Shown: positions 1 through 8,774, counted from the stretch's first letter. The stretch is 24,989 nt of DNA from Candidatus Homeothermus arabinoxylanisolvens (GCA_001689405.1 LUJO01000054.1:1-24989); one strand, 5' to 3'. Numbers and translations are program-made. Notes: a model not told the origin generated them from the sequence alone.

Positions 1-120
1 AATCGAATTTCAAAAATGTCAATGTTCTCTATGGTTCAAGTGAACCGAATTTATTTAATTTTTAATCACGTCCATTTTTAGTGGACAGTAGTGAATGTAT
101 ATGGATTTTTAACACTCATC

Positions 121-2508
121 ATGTTAAAGCATTGTTTGATTATATTTGTTGCCATTATATCGGCATTGTATTCGGCCGCCGATGTGAATATACATGGCCG
201 GGTCACTGATTCCGATAAGAAACCGGTGGAGTTTGTGACTGTACGTGTAGCCGGTACGGCCAAGGGCACTATGACTGACCGCGACGGCCGGTATAGTCTT
301 TCGCTGGCTCCATGCGATACCATACGGTTGATATATTCATGCGTCGGATATCGGGAGGTCACGCGCATGTTTGTCGATGCTGCGGGCGATATCACGATGA
401 ATGTGCGTATGAGGCTTGACAAGCGTCAGCTTAAGGAAGTGAACATAACGGAGTACAGAAAGCAGACCGGCAACATGCAGCGTATAAATGCCGCATCCTA
501 CAGGCTGGCGCCCGATGTTTCGGGCGGAAGTGTAGAGTCGCTGGTCATGACTATGGCGGGAGTGAACGGAGCTAACGAGCTTTCGTCGGCTTACTCCGTG
601 CGCGGCGGTTCTTATGATGAAAACGCCATATACATAAACGGCATAGAGGTACGCAGGCCCATGATGGTAAATGCCGGACAGCAGGAGGGCTTGAGTATCA
701 TTAATCCCGACATGGTAGGGGCGGTGGAGTTTTCCGCAGGAGGATTTCCGGCGGAATACGGCGACCGCATGTCATCGGTCCTTGACATTACCTATAGGCG
801 CCCTGAAAGACTGGAGGCGTCGGCCGACATCAGTCTCATGGGCGGCAGCCTCTCTCTCGGGCAAAGTTCCGACCGATTTTCACAATTACACGGCATAAGG
901 TATAAACGCAATAATTCATTATTGTCCGGGCTTGATACAAAAGGTGAGTATGACACTGACTTTTTTGACTATCAGACCAATCTTAATCTTAAACTGAATT
1001 CACGGTGGAAACTGGCGTTTTTAGGCGATGTCTCGATAAACAAATATGGTTTCGTTCCCGACAACCGTAGCACCGACTTCGGTACTGTCGACGACGTAAA
1101 GCATTTTACCGTGTACTTTGACGGAAATGAAAAAGACCGTTTCGATACTTGGCTCGGTGCCCTGACGCTGCGTTATCAGCCGTCACGCAATTCTGATTAC
1201 ACAATTCTGGCCTCCGGTGCCTTGACCGATGAGCTTGTAAGTTATGACATAGCCGGTGAGTATTGGCTCAATGAGGCCGGTGCGTATGATGGCGATTCTT
1301 CTGATGAGGCGATAGGGGTGGGACGTTCCCGGGAGCACGCCCGTAACCGCATCAAGGCGTCGGTATTTTCAGTAGGTATGCGCGGCAATATGGCATTGGG
1401 TGTAAATAATCTTTCATACGGAGCCTTACTTAATCGTGAAAGTGTACGTGACCGGTCGCGCGAGTGGGTTATGCTCGATTCTGCCGGTTATGTACATGAT
1501 GACACGGAGCGAGGTCTTGAAATGACACATTTTCTGATGTCGTCGCAGAATCTGGAAAGCAACAGATTGAGCCTGTTCGTACAGGATGCGGTAAGACTGG
1601 CTTCTTCTGCCGGACACTGGTGGCTGAATGCCGGGATAAGGGCCGGGTACTGGAGCTTTAATAAGGAGTGGACCATAAGTCCGCGTGTCAGTGTGGGGTT
1701 CGTTCCCGAGGCCAACAGGCATCTTGCTTTTCGTGCTTCGGCAGGACTTTACAGCCAGACCCCGTTTTATAAGGAGATTAAATATCCTGTGGATGGTGTT
1801 GTCGTGTTGAACAATCGCATAAAGTCGCAGCGCAGCCTTCAATTCATTCTGGGTGCCGACTACACTTTCAGCGCGTTTGACAGACCGTTTCGTTTTTCCG
1901 GCGAGGCCTATTATAAGGCGTTGTCGCGAATTATACCATATGAGGTGGATAACCTTAAGATTACTTACGCCGGCTATAACGGAGCCGACGGATATGCGGC
2001 AGGTCTTGACCTCAAGCTGTTTGGCGAGTTTGTCCCGGGCAGCGACTCATGGATAAGCGCGTCATTGATGAAGTCGCAGGAGACTTTGAACGGCGTCAAG
2101 GTGCCGCGTCCCAACGACCGTCGTTACGGGTTCGCCATGTATTTTACCGATTATTTCCCGCGGTTGCCTAAATTGAAGTTTAACTTACGCGGTGTGTTTT
2201 ACGACGGATTGCCTGTATCCTTTCCATATATGTCACGTGACAAGGGGTATTTTCGTGCACCTGCCTATAAACGTGTTGATGTCGGGCTGTCATATGCGCT
2301 GCTACCCCCTCTTGAAGAGGGCGGCCGGCGGTCAGGAGTATGGCGCTGTATAAAGTCCGTGTGGCTCGGACTGGAATGTTTTAACCTGCTGGATATATCC
2401 AATGTAAGCAATTATCATTGGGTGACCGATACTTCAGGCATAGGATATGCCGTGCCCGACTACCTTACGCGCCGTCAGTTTAATGTAAGGCTTACAATCG
2501 ACTTCTGA
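121..2508 (+). CDS. TonB-dependent outer-membrane receptor with CarboxypepD-reg-like N-terminal domain
   Basis: Predicted outer-membrane beta-barrel taking up a ligand with TonB energy; the substrate cannot be read from the sequence. I chose the ATG at 121 over the in-frame GTG at 91 because it begins directly with a signal peptide (MLKHCLIIFVAIISALYSAA), giving 795 aa. After the signal come a carboxypeptidase-regulatory-like beta-sandwich (about residues 22-105, with IHGRVTDSDKKPVEFVTV and DRDGRYSLSL), a plug domain (about 120-235, with YSVRGGSYDENAIYINGIEV and FPAEYGDRMSSVLDI), and a barrel ending in the aromatic terminus RLTIDF, typical of outer-membrane insertion. No SusD partner lies downstream, so it is not a standard SusCD pair. 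The 3' end overlaps the convergent glycerate kinase gene by 17 nt. A short palindrome-bearing stretch near 2303-2335 encodes a proline/glycine-rich insertion in the last barrel strands. The upstream neighbour is outside the window. Confidence 0.9.
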   Translation: MLKHCLIIFVAIISALYSAADVNIHGRVTDSDKKPVEFVTVRVAGTAKGTMTDRDGRYSLSLAPCDTIRLIYSCVGYREVTRMFVDAAGDITMNVRMRLDKRQLKEVNITEYRKQTGNMQRINAASYRLAPDVSGGSVESLVMTMAGVNGANELSSAYSVRGGSYDENAIYINGIEVRRPMMVNAGQQEGLSIINPDMVGAVEFSAGGFPAEYGDRMSSVLDITYRRPERLEASADISLMGGSLSLGQSSDRFSQLHGIRYKRNNSLLSGLDTKGEYDTDFFDYQTNLNLKLNSRWKLAFLGDVSINKYGFVPDNRSTDFGTVDDVKHFTVYFDGNEKDRFDTWLGALTLRYQPSRNSDYTILASGALTDELVSYDIAGEYWLNEAGAYDGDSSDEAIGVGRSREHARNRIKASVFSVGMRGNMALGVNNLSYGALLNRESVRDRSREWVMLDSAGYVHDDTERGLEMTHFLMSSQNLESNRLSLFVQDAVRLASSAGHWWLNAGIRAGYWSFNKEWTISPRVSVGFVPEANRHLAFRASAGLYSQTPFYKEIKYPVDGVVVLNNRIKSQRSLQFILGADYTFSAFDRPFRFSGEAYYKALSRIIPYEVDNLKITYAGYNGADGYAAGLDLKLFGEFVPGSDSWISASLMKSQETLNGVKVPRPNDRRYGFAMYFTDYFPRLPKLKFNLRGVFYDGLPVSFPYMSRDKGYFRAPAYKRVDVGLSYALLPPLEEGGRRSGVWRCIKSVWLGLECFNLLDISNVSNYHWVTDTSGIGYAVPDYLTRRQFNVRLTIDF

Positions 2509-3556
2509 ATATTTTCATAATCTGTTTTGTGGTCTCTGCCAGATTTTGTCTTGCTGTCGAGGGCGTCATGGCCTGTCGTAGAGTCATTGTTGACGGAATA
2601 ATTGGCAAGACGGCCGTGAAGCCGGAGCCGTTCAGCGTGTCGCTGTACTCGACAGAGCCGCCCAGTGCTATTACGGGCACGCCATATCTGCCGCATCGTC
2701 CGAGTACGCCCATGCATGCCTTGCCGTGGAGGGTCTGAGAGTCTATACGGCCCTCTCCGGTTATGACAATATCGGCGTCTGATACCGCTTTATCGAAGTC
2801 GTACAGGTCAAGTACGGCTTCGATGCCCGACAAGGATTTGGCGTTGAAATAAGCCATGAACATGGCCCCGATGCCTCCGGCCGCTCCGGCTCCGGGTGAC
2901 ATTGCCATGTCGCGCCCGGTCCTGCGTACGGCTTCCTCATTCCATTGTCGCAGCATCCGGTCAAGAGCTATGACTTGTTGTGGCGAGGCGCCTTTCTGCG
3001 GCGCAAACGTATATGCGGCGCCCTCGGGTCCGAAAAGAGGATTGTCGACATCGCACAGTACAGTCACGTCGATTACCGACGCCATATTGGCTATGTCCGG
3101 CCCCAATGCTTTCATTATGCCTGCGCCGGCATCGCATGTGGCACTGCCGCCAAGTCCGATTATGAAGTTACGGAAACCTCTGTCAAGCGCGTCTTTGATC
3201 ATTATGCCCGTACCGAAGGATGTCGCGTTCATTATGTCGCGTTTTTCCGGCGATACGAGCGTAAGGCCGCTTGCCGCCGCAACATCGATCAAGGCTGTCT
3301 TCTTGCCGTTTATGTCGCTCGTATAGTATGTCGCGGTTATATTGTCGCCTATGGCGTTGATTGTCTGTATGGTTCTGGCGGTCGCTCCGTTTATTGATGC
3401 TATTATGGCCGATGTGCCCTCTCCGCCGTCGGCCAGAGGTAGCATGAGTGTGTCGCAATCGGGGCACACCGCATGTACGCCTTCATTAATGGCTTCTGCC
3501 GCTTCCGTGGCGGTAAGTGAGCCTTTGAATGAGTCGGGGCAGATTACCGTTTTCAT
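2492..3556 (-). CDS. Glycerate kinase (GlxK/GarK type)
   Basis: Phosphorylates D-glycerate with ATP, giving 2- or 3-phosphoglycerate that enters lower glycolysis; cytoplasmic. The 354-aa protein is close to the usual family length (about 370-380 aa). Family motifs seen are CPDSFKGSLTA at residues 6-16, LADGGEGT at 41-48, IGLGGSATCDAGAG in the middle, and GEGRIDSQTLHGKACMG in the C-terminal half. The start codon overlaps the stop of the upstream merR-like gene by one base (TAATG), which indicates translational coupling. It is the last gene of a minus-strand operon with the MerR-type regulator and the M23 peptidase. Its 3' end overlaps the TonB receptor gene by 17 nt, with no terminator hairpin visible between the two. 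Which hydroxyl is phosphorylated is not decidable here, so no gene symbol is given. Confidence 0.93.
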   Translation of the reverse strand: MKTVICPDSFKGSLTATEAAEAINEGVHAVCPDCDTLMLPLADGGEGTSAIIASINGATARTIQTINAIGDNITATYYTSDINGKKTALIDVAAASGLTLVSPEKRDIMNATSFGTGIMIKDALDRGFRNFIIGLGGSATCDAGAGIMKALGPDIANMASVIDVTVLCDVDNPLFGPEGAAYTFAPQKGASPQQVIALDRMLRQWNEEAVRRTGRDMAMSPGAGAAGGIGAMFMAYFNAKSLSGIEAVLDLYDFDKAVSDADIVITGEGRIDSQTLHGKACMGVLGRCGRYGVPVIALGGSVEYSDTLNGSGFTAVLPIIPSTMTLRQAMTPSTARQNLAETTKQIMKIFRSRL

Positions 3557-3891
3557 TATCGCAGACTGTTCATGGCTTCGAGCATGTTGCAGAGTTCGGC
3601 TCTGATCTCCTTGAGGCGTTCGACTGCGGCGGCATGTCGTGACACTCCCGAATGATTGTGTCTTATCTGCTCTTCGGCCGCCTCAAGTTTAAGCCCTTTT
3701 TCTTTTACAAGGAAGTATACCATTTTTATTTTCTCGATATCATCGGCGGTATAAAAACGTGAACCGTGATCGTTGCGCTTTGGCTTGATTATGGTAAAAC
3801 GGCTTTCCCAAAAGCGCAGGGTTGACGCCGGCAGTCCCAGTATCTCCGCCACTTCGCTTATCTTATAATATTTTTTATCGGTCGAGGTCAT
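3556..3891 (-). CDS. MerR-family transcriptional regulator
   Basis: Small (111 aa) DNA-binding protein with an N-terminal MerR winged helix-turn-helix: YYKISEVAEILGLPASTLRFWE at about residues 8-29, followed by the wing with SRFYTADDIEKIKMVYFLV. The C-terminal part (about 80-108, with AAVERLKEIRAELCNMLEAM) looks like the antiparallel coiled-coil dimerisation helix. No cysteine cluster or larger effector domain is present, so no metal or drug ligand can be proposed. It sits 12 nt downstream of the M23 peptidase gene and overlaps the glycerate kinase start by one base, so it is probably co-transcribed with both. Short MerR proteins next to an M23 peptidase and alaS are, as I recall, a common Bacteroidales arrangement, so control of glycerate kinase is only one possibility. 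Target genes are unknown. Confidence 0.88.
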   Translation of the reverse strand: MTSTDKKYYKISEVAEILGLPASTLRFWESRFTIIKPKRNDHGSRFYTADDIEKIKMVYFLVKEKGLKLEAAEEQIRHNHSGVSRHAAAVERLKEIRAELCNMLEAMNSLR

Positions 3892-3903
3892 TGTAGTCTA
3901 TTG

Positions 3904-4875
3904 TCAGTCCATGACATGGCCGGCGTTTTCGGCTTGCCTTATCATGTTGTCATACTCTTCGGGAGTCAGGTCCATGAAGTAGTAGTTGATGGGGTTCTGC
4001 GGGGTGTTGTGATAGCGTACTTCATAGTGCAGGTGAGGGCCGGTGGATTTTCCTGTATTGCCCGTTTCGGCTATCAGGTCGCCGCGTTTCACCTCTTCAC
4101 CTTCTTTCACTTTAAATTTGCTCAGGTGGGCGTAACGGGTCACGTATCCGTAGCCGTGGTCTATCTCCACCAAGTTGCCGTAGCCGCTCTGCCAGCCGGC
4201 ATGTACCACCTTTCCGTCGGCGGTGGCATATACCGGTGTGCCGGTGTCGGCGGCAAAGTCGAGCCCTTCGTGAAAACGTCCCGTACCGTATATGGGGTCG
4301 CGTCGGTAACCGTAGCCCGATGCCATTTTCTTCATGTTTTCACTTGATATGGGCTGAATGGACGGTATATGGTCGATACGGTCGCGATTGTTGCGGGCAA
4401 GCTGCTGCAGCTCGTCAAACGACTTGATCTGTACATAAAGCTGTCGGTCAAGCAGGTCGGTCTTTATGGTAAGGTCTTTTATCAGCTCGGCATCGCGAAG
4501 CGAGTTCAGATGGCTGTAGCGCTGTTCGTTGTTGGCCGTGGAGAAGCGTTCCGAAGTCGACACTCGCGGTGTGCCCATGATAACGCGGTAAAAGTTGTCA
4601 TCGCGCGCCGCTATGTCGGCCATGACCTCAAGCGAGGCGTCAAGGCGTCGGTTAAGAATGTCGAGTTGCGTGCGCAACTGCGTGTTTTCATCGCGCAGCG
4701 CCGTCTCTCGCGGTGTGCCGACAAGCATATATATGATGACAAAAAGTATTGCCGTGACCAAGATACCGGCAAACAGTTTGCGCAGCATTATCCACAGACG
4801 TTGCCGCCCCGACGGATATACGCGCTCATATTCTTCCGTAGCCGGATTATATCGATAAAAGACTTTTTTACTCAT
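3904..4875 (-). CDS. Membrane-anchored M23 (LytM-type) metallopeptidase
   Basis: Probable peptidoglycan endopeptidase, or a regulator of one, acting in the periplasm. I chose the ATG at 4875 (MSKKVFYRYNP, 323 aa): the longer in-frame start at 4938 would lie upstream of the predicted promoter. One transmembrane helix lies at about 35-53, then a coiled-coil (about 56-85), then a C-terminal M23 domain (about 185-298). The catalytic set is complete: H202 and D206 in FHEGLDFAAD, H250 in RYAHLSKF, and H281/H283 in PHLHYEVRYH. By analogy with LytM, H202, D206 and H283 bind zinc, while H250 and H281 assist catalysis. With all residues present it should be active, unlike degenerate EnvC/NlpD-type LytM factors. 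It is the first gene of the three-gene minus-strand operon and is divergent from alaS, sharing an intergenic region with overlapping promoters. Confidence 0.92.
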   Translation of the reverse strand: MSKKVFYRYNPATEEYERVYPSGRQRLWIMLRKLFAGILVTAILFVIIYMLVGTPRETALRDENTQLRTQLDILNRRLDASLEVMADIAARDDNFYRVIMGTPRVSTSERFSTANNEQRYSHLNSLRDAELIKDLTIKTDLLDRQLYVQIKSFDELQQLARNNRDRIDHIPSIQPISSENMKKMASGYGYRRDPIYGTGRFHEGLDFAADTGTPVYATADGKVVHAGWQSGYGNLVEIDHGYGYVTRYAHLSKFKVKEGEEVKRGDLIAETGNTGKSTGPHLHYEVRYHNTPQNPINYYFMDLTPEEYDNMIRQAENAGHVMD

Positions 4876-4901
4876 TTTGTGGAGATTGGCATCTTCTTCT
4901 A

Positions 4902-4933
4902 TTTGCAAAAATAATATTATTAAGCTAATTTTG
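4902..4933 (+). promoter_or_regulatory. Predicted promoter for alaS
   Basis: TTTG at 4902-4905, a 20-nt spacer and TAATTTTG at 4926-4933 match the Bacteroidota sigma-ABfr consensus (TTTG, about 19-21 nt, TAnnTTTG). Transcription is expected near 4940, giving alaS a leader of about 70 nt. The elements interleave with the divergent M23 promoter. Confidence 0.75.
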
Positions 4934-4938
4934 CACAA
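4906..4938 (-). promoter_or_regulatory. Predicted promoter for the M23-merR-glycerate kinase operon
   Basis: On the minus strand TATTTTTG (4913-4906) fits the Bacteroidota -7 element TAnnTTTG, with a TTG (4938-4936) 22 nt upstream as a possible -33 element. Transcription would begin near 4900, about 25 nt before the ATG at 4875. The spacing is slightly long, so this is less certain than the opposing promoter, with which it overlaps. Confidence 0.5.
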
Positions 4939-5008
4939 TTATTTACGGCAAATGTGATTGACTGTCTGATCGCAGGCCTATTGTGAATCAAGTAATAAAT
5001 TTAATAAA

Positions 5009-7639
5009 ATGCTCACAGCAAAAGAGATACGAGAGTCTTTCAAAGACTTTTTCCGTGATAAAGGACATCAGATTGTACCCTCCGCACCGATGGTTATAAA
5101 AGATGACCCTACGCTTATGTTTACCAATGCCGGTATGAACCAGTTTAAAGATATAATACTCGGTAATGCGGCGGCGAAGTACAAACGTGTGGCTGACTCA
5201 CAGAAGTGCCTGCGCGTGAGCGGAAAGCATAACGACCTCGAAGAGGTGGGTATGGATACATATCACCATACTATGTTCGAGATGCTCGGCAACTGGTCGT
5301 TTGGCGATTACTTCAAGAAAGAGGCCATCGACTGGGCTTGGGAGTATCTTGTGGATGTACTTAAGCTTAATCCCGAAAATCTGTATGCCACTGTTTTTGA
5401 AGGATCTCCGTCAGAGGGGCTCGGCCGTGATGACGAAGCCGCGGCTATATGGGAGAAGCATCTGCCCGCCGACCATATAATAAACGGTAACAAACACGAT
5501 AACTTCTGGGAAATGGGCGATACCGGCCCCTGCGGTCCTTGTTCGGAAATACATATCGACTTGCGTTCTGACGAGGAAAAGGCGCAGATACCCGGTCGCG
5601 ACCTTGTGAATCACGACCATCCGCAGGTAATCGAAATATGGAACTTGGTCTTCATGCAATATAACCGCAAGGCCGACGGCTCGCTTGAACCGCTTCCCGC
5701 GAAGGTTATCGATACCGGTATGGGATTTGAGCGTCTGTGCATGGCTCTTCAGGGAAAGACATCCAACTACGATACTGATGTGTTTACTCCGCTTATCGGT
5801 AAAATAGCCGAGCTTTCAGGCAAACGTTACGGCGATGACGTCAAGGTGGACATAGCCATGAGGGTTATAGCCGACCATGTGCGCACCATAGCGTTTTCAA
5901 TAGCCGACTCACAGTTGCCGGGCAATGCGAAGGCGGGTTATGTCATACGCCGCATCCTTCGCCGCGCGGTGCGCTATGCCTACACATTCCTCGAACAGAA
6001 ACAGGCGTTCATGTATCGTCTTGTCGACACACTTATCGAGTCGATGGGTGAGGCCTATCCCGAGATTACCGGTCAGCGCGAGCTGATAATGCGTGTCATA
6101 AAAGAGGAGGAAGACGCCTTCCTGCGTACACTCGACAACGGCATACGCATGCTTGACAGTGCCATTGCCACCGCAAAAAACAACGGCAAGACCGAAATTT
6201 CGGGCAAAGAAGCATTCGTGCTTTATGACACTTACGGATTCCCTCTCGACCTGACAGAGCTTATACTTAAAGAAAACGGCATGACCCTTGACCACGAGGA
6301 GTTTGACAAGGAGATGGAAGCGCAGAAAGCGCGTGCCCGCAACGCCGCAGCTGTCGAAGCCACCGACTGGATTACGGTCAACGAAGGCGAGCAGGAATTT
6401 GTCGGCTACGACTGTACCGAAATCGACGCGTACATACTGCGTTACCGTAAGGTGAAGCAGAAAAACAAGGAATACTATCAGATAATATTCAACCGTACTC
6501 CGTTTTATGGCGAAATGGGCGGTCAGGTAGGCGACCGGGGCGTTATGAAATATCCTGACGGAAAGGAAATCGAAATTTTCGATACAAAGCGCGAAAATGG
6601 TGTCACCGTACATCTCACCCGCGAGATGCCTGAAGAAAGCTACATCATATCCAGCCCGATTCTGATAGTGGATAAAAAAGCGCGTATGGCCACGTCACGC
6701 AACCACACCGCAACCCATCTGCTGCATGAGGCGCTCCGTGAAGTTCTCGGCACCCATGTAGAGCAGCGCGGTTCGTTTGTATCGCCCGATGTGCTGCGTT
6801 TTGACTTCTCCCACTTCCAGAAACTGACTCCCGAAGAGCTGAAGAAAGTCGAAGCTATAGTGAATGAGCATATACGCATGGCCATTCCTCGTGACGAGCA
6901 CCGCAACGTGCCTATCGAAGAGGCCCGTGAAATGGGTGCCATGGCTCTCTTCGGCGAAAAGTACGGCGATGAGGTGAGAGTCATACGCTACGGCGATTCT
7001 GTTGAGTTATGCGGAGGTACCCACGTTGATAATACCGGCAACATAGGCATGTTGAAAATAGTGTCGGAAAGCAGTATCGCCGCCGGCATCAGACGCATCG
7101 AGGCCATCACCGGCGAGCGCGTGGAGAAGGCTGTCGAGGAGATGCAGAATACGTTGCGCGAGATTGGCGCCATGTTCAACAACACGCCTAACCTTGTGCA
7201 GGCTCTTAAAAAGTCTATTGATGAAAATGCCGAGCTGAAGCATCAGGCCGAGGAGTATTTCAACGAGCGTGTCAACAATCTTACCCGCGAGTTGCTTGAC
7301 AAGGCCTATGACGTACACGGTATAAAGGTTGTAGAGCTTCAGGGGCTTCGTCTTCCCGAAGTGGTGAAGAACGTGGCATTCGCCGTAAGGGCGCAGTCGC
7401 CCGAGCACACCGTGTTTATCGGTGCTACTTTTGATCCGGCCGGAAAACCGTTGCTCACCGTCATGGTGACCGAGGACCTTGTTAAAGAGGGCATGAATGC
7501 GTCGTCGACAGTAAGGGAAGCCGCCAAGCTCATACAGGGCGGAGGCGGAGGCCAGCCGGGATTTGCGCAGGCCGGAGGAAAGAACAAGGACGGTATAGCC
7601 GGAGCTTACGAAAAGATGCGTTCGGCTTTGGGCCTGTAA
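5009..7639 (+). CDS. alaS: Alanyl-tRNA synthetase
   Basis: Charges tRNA-Ala with alanine in the cytoplasm and edits mischarged Ser/Gly. At 876 aa it is full length (E. coli about 876 aa). The class II catalytic core begins at the N terminus (IRESFKDFFRDKGHQIVPSA; MFTNAGMNQFKD; DTYHHTMFEMLGNWSFGDYF). The editing domain carries the metal-binding residues H566 and H570 (NHTATHLLHEAL) and C668 and H672 (CGGTHV), at almost the same positions as in E. coli. The C-terminal DHHA1 part has the glycine run GGGGGQPGFAQAGG. The start ATG at 5009 follows an A/T-rich leader without a Shine-Dalgarno site, normal for Bacteroidota. It has its own promoter, is divergent from the M23 operon, and is closed by a strong hairpin at 7668-7692, so it looks monocistronic. 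Confidence 0.98.
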   Translation: MLTAKEIRESFKDFFRDKGHQIVPSAPMVIKDDPTLMFTNAGMNQFKDIILGNAAAKYKRVADSQKCLRVSGKHNDLEEVGMDTYHHTMFEMLGNWSFGDYFKKEAIDWAWEYLVDVLKLNPENLYATVFEGSPSEGLGRDDEAAAIWEKHLPADHIINGNKHDNFWEMGDTGPCGPCSEIHIDLRSDEEKAQIPGRDLVNHDHPQVIEIWNLVFMQYNRKADGSLEPLPAKVIDTGMGFERLCMALQGKTSNYDTDVFTPLIGKIAELSGKRYGDDVKVDIAMRVIADHVRTIAFSIADSQLPGNAKAGYVIRRILRRAVRYAYTFLEQKQAFMYRLVDTLIESMGEAYPEITGQRELIMRVIKEEEDAFLRTLDNGIRMLDSAIATAKNNGKTEISGKEAFVLYDTYGFPLDLTELILKENGMTLDHEEFDKEMEAQKARARNAAAVEATDWITVNEGEQEFVGYDCTEIDAYILRYRKVKQKNKEYYQIIFNRTPFYGEMGGQVGDRGVMKYPDGKEIEIFDTKRENGVTVHLTREMPEESYIISSPILIVDKKARMATSRNHTATHLLHEALREVLGTHVEQRGSFVSPDVLRFDFSHFQKLTPEELKKVEAIVNEHIRMAIPRDEHRNVPIEEAREMGAMALFGEKYGDEVRVIRYGDSVELCGGTHVDNTGNIGMLKIVSESSIAAGIRRIEAITGERVEKAVEEMQNTLREIGAMFNNTPNLVQALKKSIDENAELKHQAEEYFNERVNNLTRELLDKAYDVHGIKVVELQGLRLPEVVKNVAFAVRAQSPEHTVFIGATFDPAGKPLLTVMVTEDLVKEGMNASSTVREAAKLIQGGGGGQPGFAQAGGKNKDGIAGAYEKMRSALGL

Positions 7640-7667
7640 TATCAGTATACAGACATTGATTTATATG

Positions 7668-7692
7668 CAAGGACGTCATCATGACGTCCTTG
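7668..7692 (+). terminator. Hairpin terminator after alaS
   Basis: CAAGGACGTCAT (7668-7679) and ATGACGTCCTTG (7681-7692) are perfect inverted repeats of 12 nt around one base; in RNA this would be about a 10-bp stem with a 5-nt loop. A short T-rich stretch (TCTGTTTA) follows. It starts 28 nt after the alaS stop. The T tract is weak, so termination may be incomplete. Confidence 0.7.
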
Positions 7693-7760
7693 TCTGTTTA
7701 GGGCTTATACACATTATTATATATAGTGAACCCGTTTTTGACGTGGATTGTTGAATTTAT

Positions 7761-8765
7761 ATGAAGAAGATATTTATTGCGGCTTTATGTGTGGCCTGTA
7801 CATTTGTCGGGCTACAGGCACGGGTATGGGAGCCCGACATACTCGGCGACGGCTATGAGATGAGTTATGTGGATCAGGGGCGCGATTACAGCGGCCCGGT
7901 AAGGAGCACTGTCATACGCAAACTGTCGGCTTGCGGCGGCAGCAGGGGAGTGTTGTACGTGCACGGTTTCAACGACTACTTCTTTCAGAAAGAGATGGGC
8001 GACATGTTTGTTGACTCATGCTACAATTTTTATGCCGTCGACTTGCGCAAATACGGGCGCTCCATAATGCCCGGACAAAAGAAGTTTCAGGTGCGCGACA
8101 TGAATGAATACTTTGCCGACATAGATTCTGCCGTAGCATGTATGAAGCGTGACGGTATTGATGAGATAATACTTATGGGCCATTCTACAGGCGGCCTTAC
8201 GACCGCGTTGTACATGAATGAGAAGCCTGACCCGTCGATAAAGGCGCTTATACTGAACAGTCCGTTTCTTGATTGGAATCAGAGTGCATTTCAGGAAAAA
8301 TTACTGATACCTGCTGTCGATACATTTGGCGGCTTGTTTCCTGACATTGCCATATCGCAGGGCGACAGCCGCGGGTACAGCGAGAGCCTGCTTAAACGCT
8401 ATGGCGGAGAATGGGAATACAATACCGACTGGAAGCTCGAAGTGTCGCCTGACGTGGATACCGGATGGATAAGGGCTATAGACCTCGCGCAGGGCATATT
8501 GCAGAACGACCCGCATATCAGAGTGCCTGTGTTGCTCATGCACTCCGACCGCAGCGTGAAAGAGGGCGATCCTTCGTCAGTATATGGCGAAGCCGACGCT
8601 GTGCTTGATGTCGCTGACATATCGCGCTACGGGCGTCGGCTCGGAATAATGGTTACGGAGATTACGGTCAACGGGGGGCTTCACGACCTTGTGCTGTCAC
8701 GACCCGAGGTCAGGAAGGCTCTTTACGCGTATATGTTCGGCTGGCTCTCCCGTCAGGGTCTGTAG
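7761..8765 (+). CDS. Secreted alpha/beta hydrolase (serine aminopeptidase S33 / lysophospholipase-like)
   Basis: Probable periplasmic esterase, lipase or peptidase of the alpha/beta-hydrolase fold, 334 aa; the substrate is unknown. The first about 20 residues (MKKIFIAALCVACTFVGLQA) form a signal peptide. The fold is marked by VLYVHGFNDYFF (about residues 64-75, oxyanion-hole region), the nucleophile elbow GHSTGG with Ser142, and GGLHDL with His308. The acid is probably Asp279 (GEADAVLDV), with Asp263 (HSDRSV) as an alternative. The closest general class I recognise is Hydrolase_4 (monoacylglycerol lipase and lysophospholipase). It follows the alaS hairpin by about 70 nt, but I find no good TAnnTTTG promoter there, so its transcription start is unclear. 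It converges on the lipoprotein gene with a 9-nt gap and no terminator. Confidence 0.85.
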   Translation: MKKIFIAALCVACTFVGLQARVWEPDILGDGYEMSYVDQGRDYSGPVRSTVIRKLSACGGSRGVLYVHGFNDYFFQKEMGDMFVDSCYNFYAVDLRKYGRSIMPGQKKFQVRDMNEYFADIDSAVACMKRDGIDEIILMGHSTGGLTTALYMNEKPDPSIKALILNSPFLDWNQSAFQEKLLIPAVDTFGGLFPDIAISQGDSRGYSESLLKRYGGEWEYNTDWKLEVSPDVDTGWIRAIDLAQGILQNDPHIRVPVLLMHSDRSVKEGDPSSVYGEADAVLDVADISRYGRRLGIMVTEITVNGGLHDLVLSRPEVRKALYAYMFGWLSRQGL

Positions 8766-8774
8766 ACTCAGGTA

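Noticed and set aside
33..46. GGTTCA-AG-TGAACC inverted repeat and the nearby TAATTTTT (56-63) upstream of the TonB receptor
   Set aside because: The repeat could be an operator, and the TAATTTTT a -7 element, but the -7 differs from consensus, no -33 element fits, and the repeat is short; not enough for a call.
70..86. GTCCA...TGGAC inverted repeat before the TonB receptor start
   Set aside because: Only five base pairs with a 7-nt loop; expected by chance in this length.
91..120. GTG at 91 as the start of the TonB receptor
   Set aside because: It would add ten residues ahead of a good signal peptide; the ATG at 121 begins that peptide directly.
4876..4938. Longer M23 peptidase start at 4938
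   Set aside because: Its codons overlap the predicted divergent promoters, and the added residues look like translated leader sequence.
5909..6613. Long minus-strand reading frame of 234 codons within alaS
   Set aside because: It is a shadow of alaS, whose protein is conserved throughout; the antisense translation has no recognisable motif.
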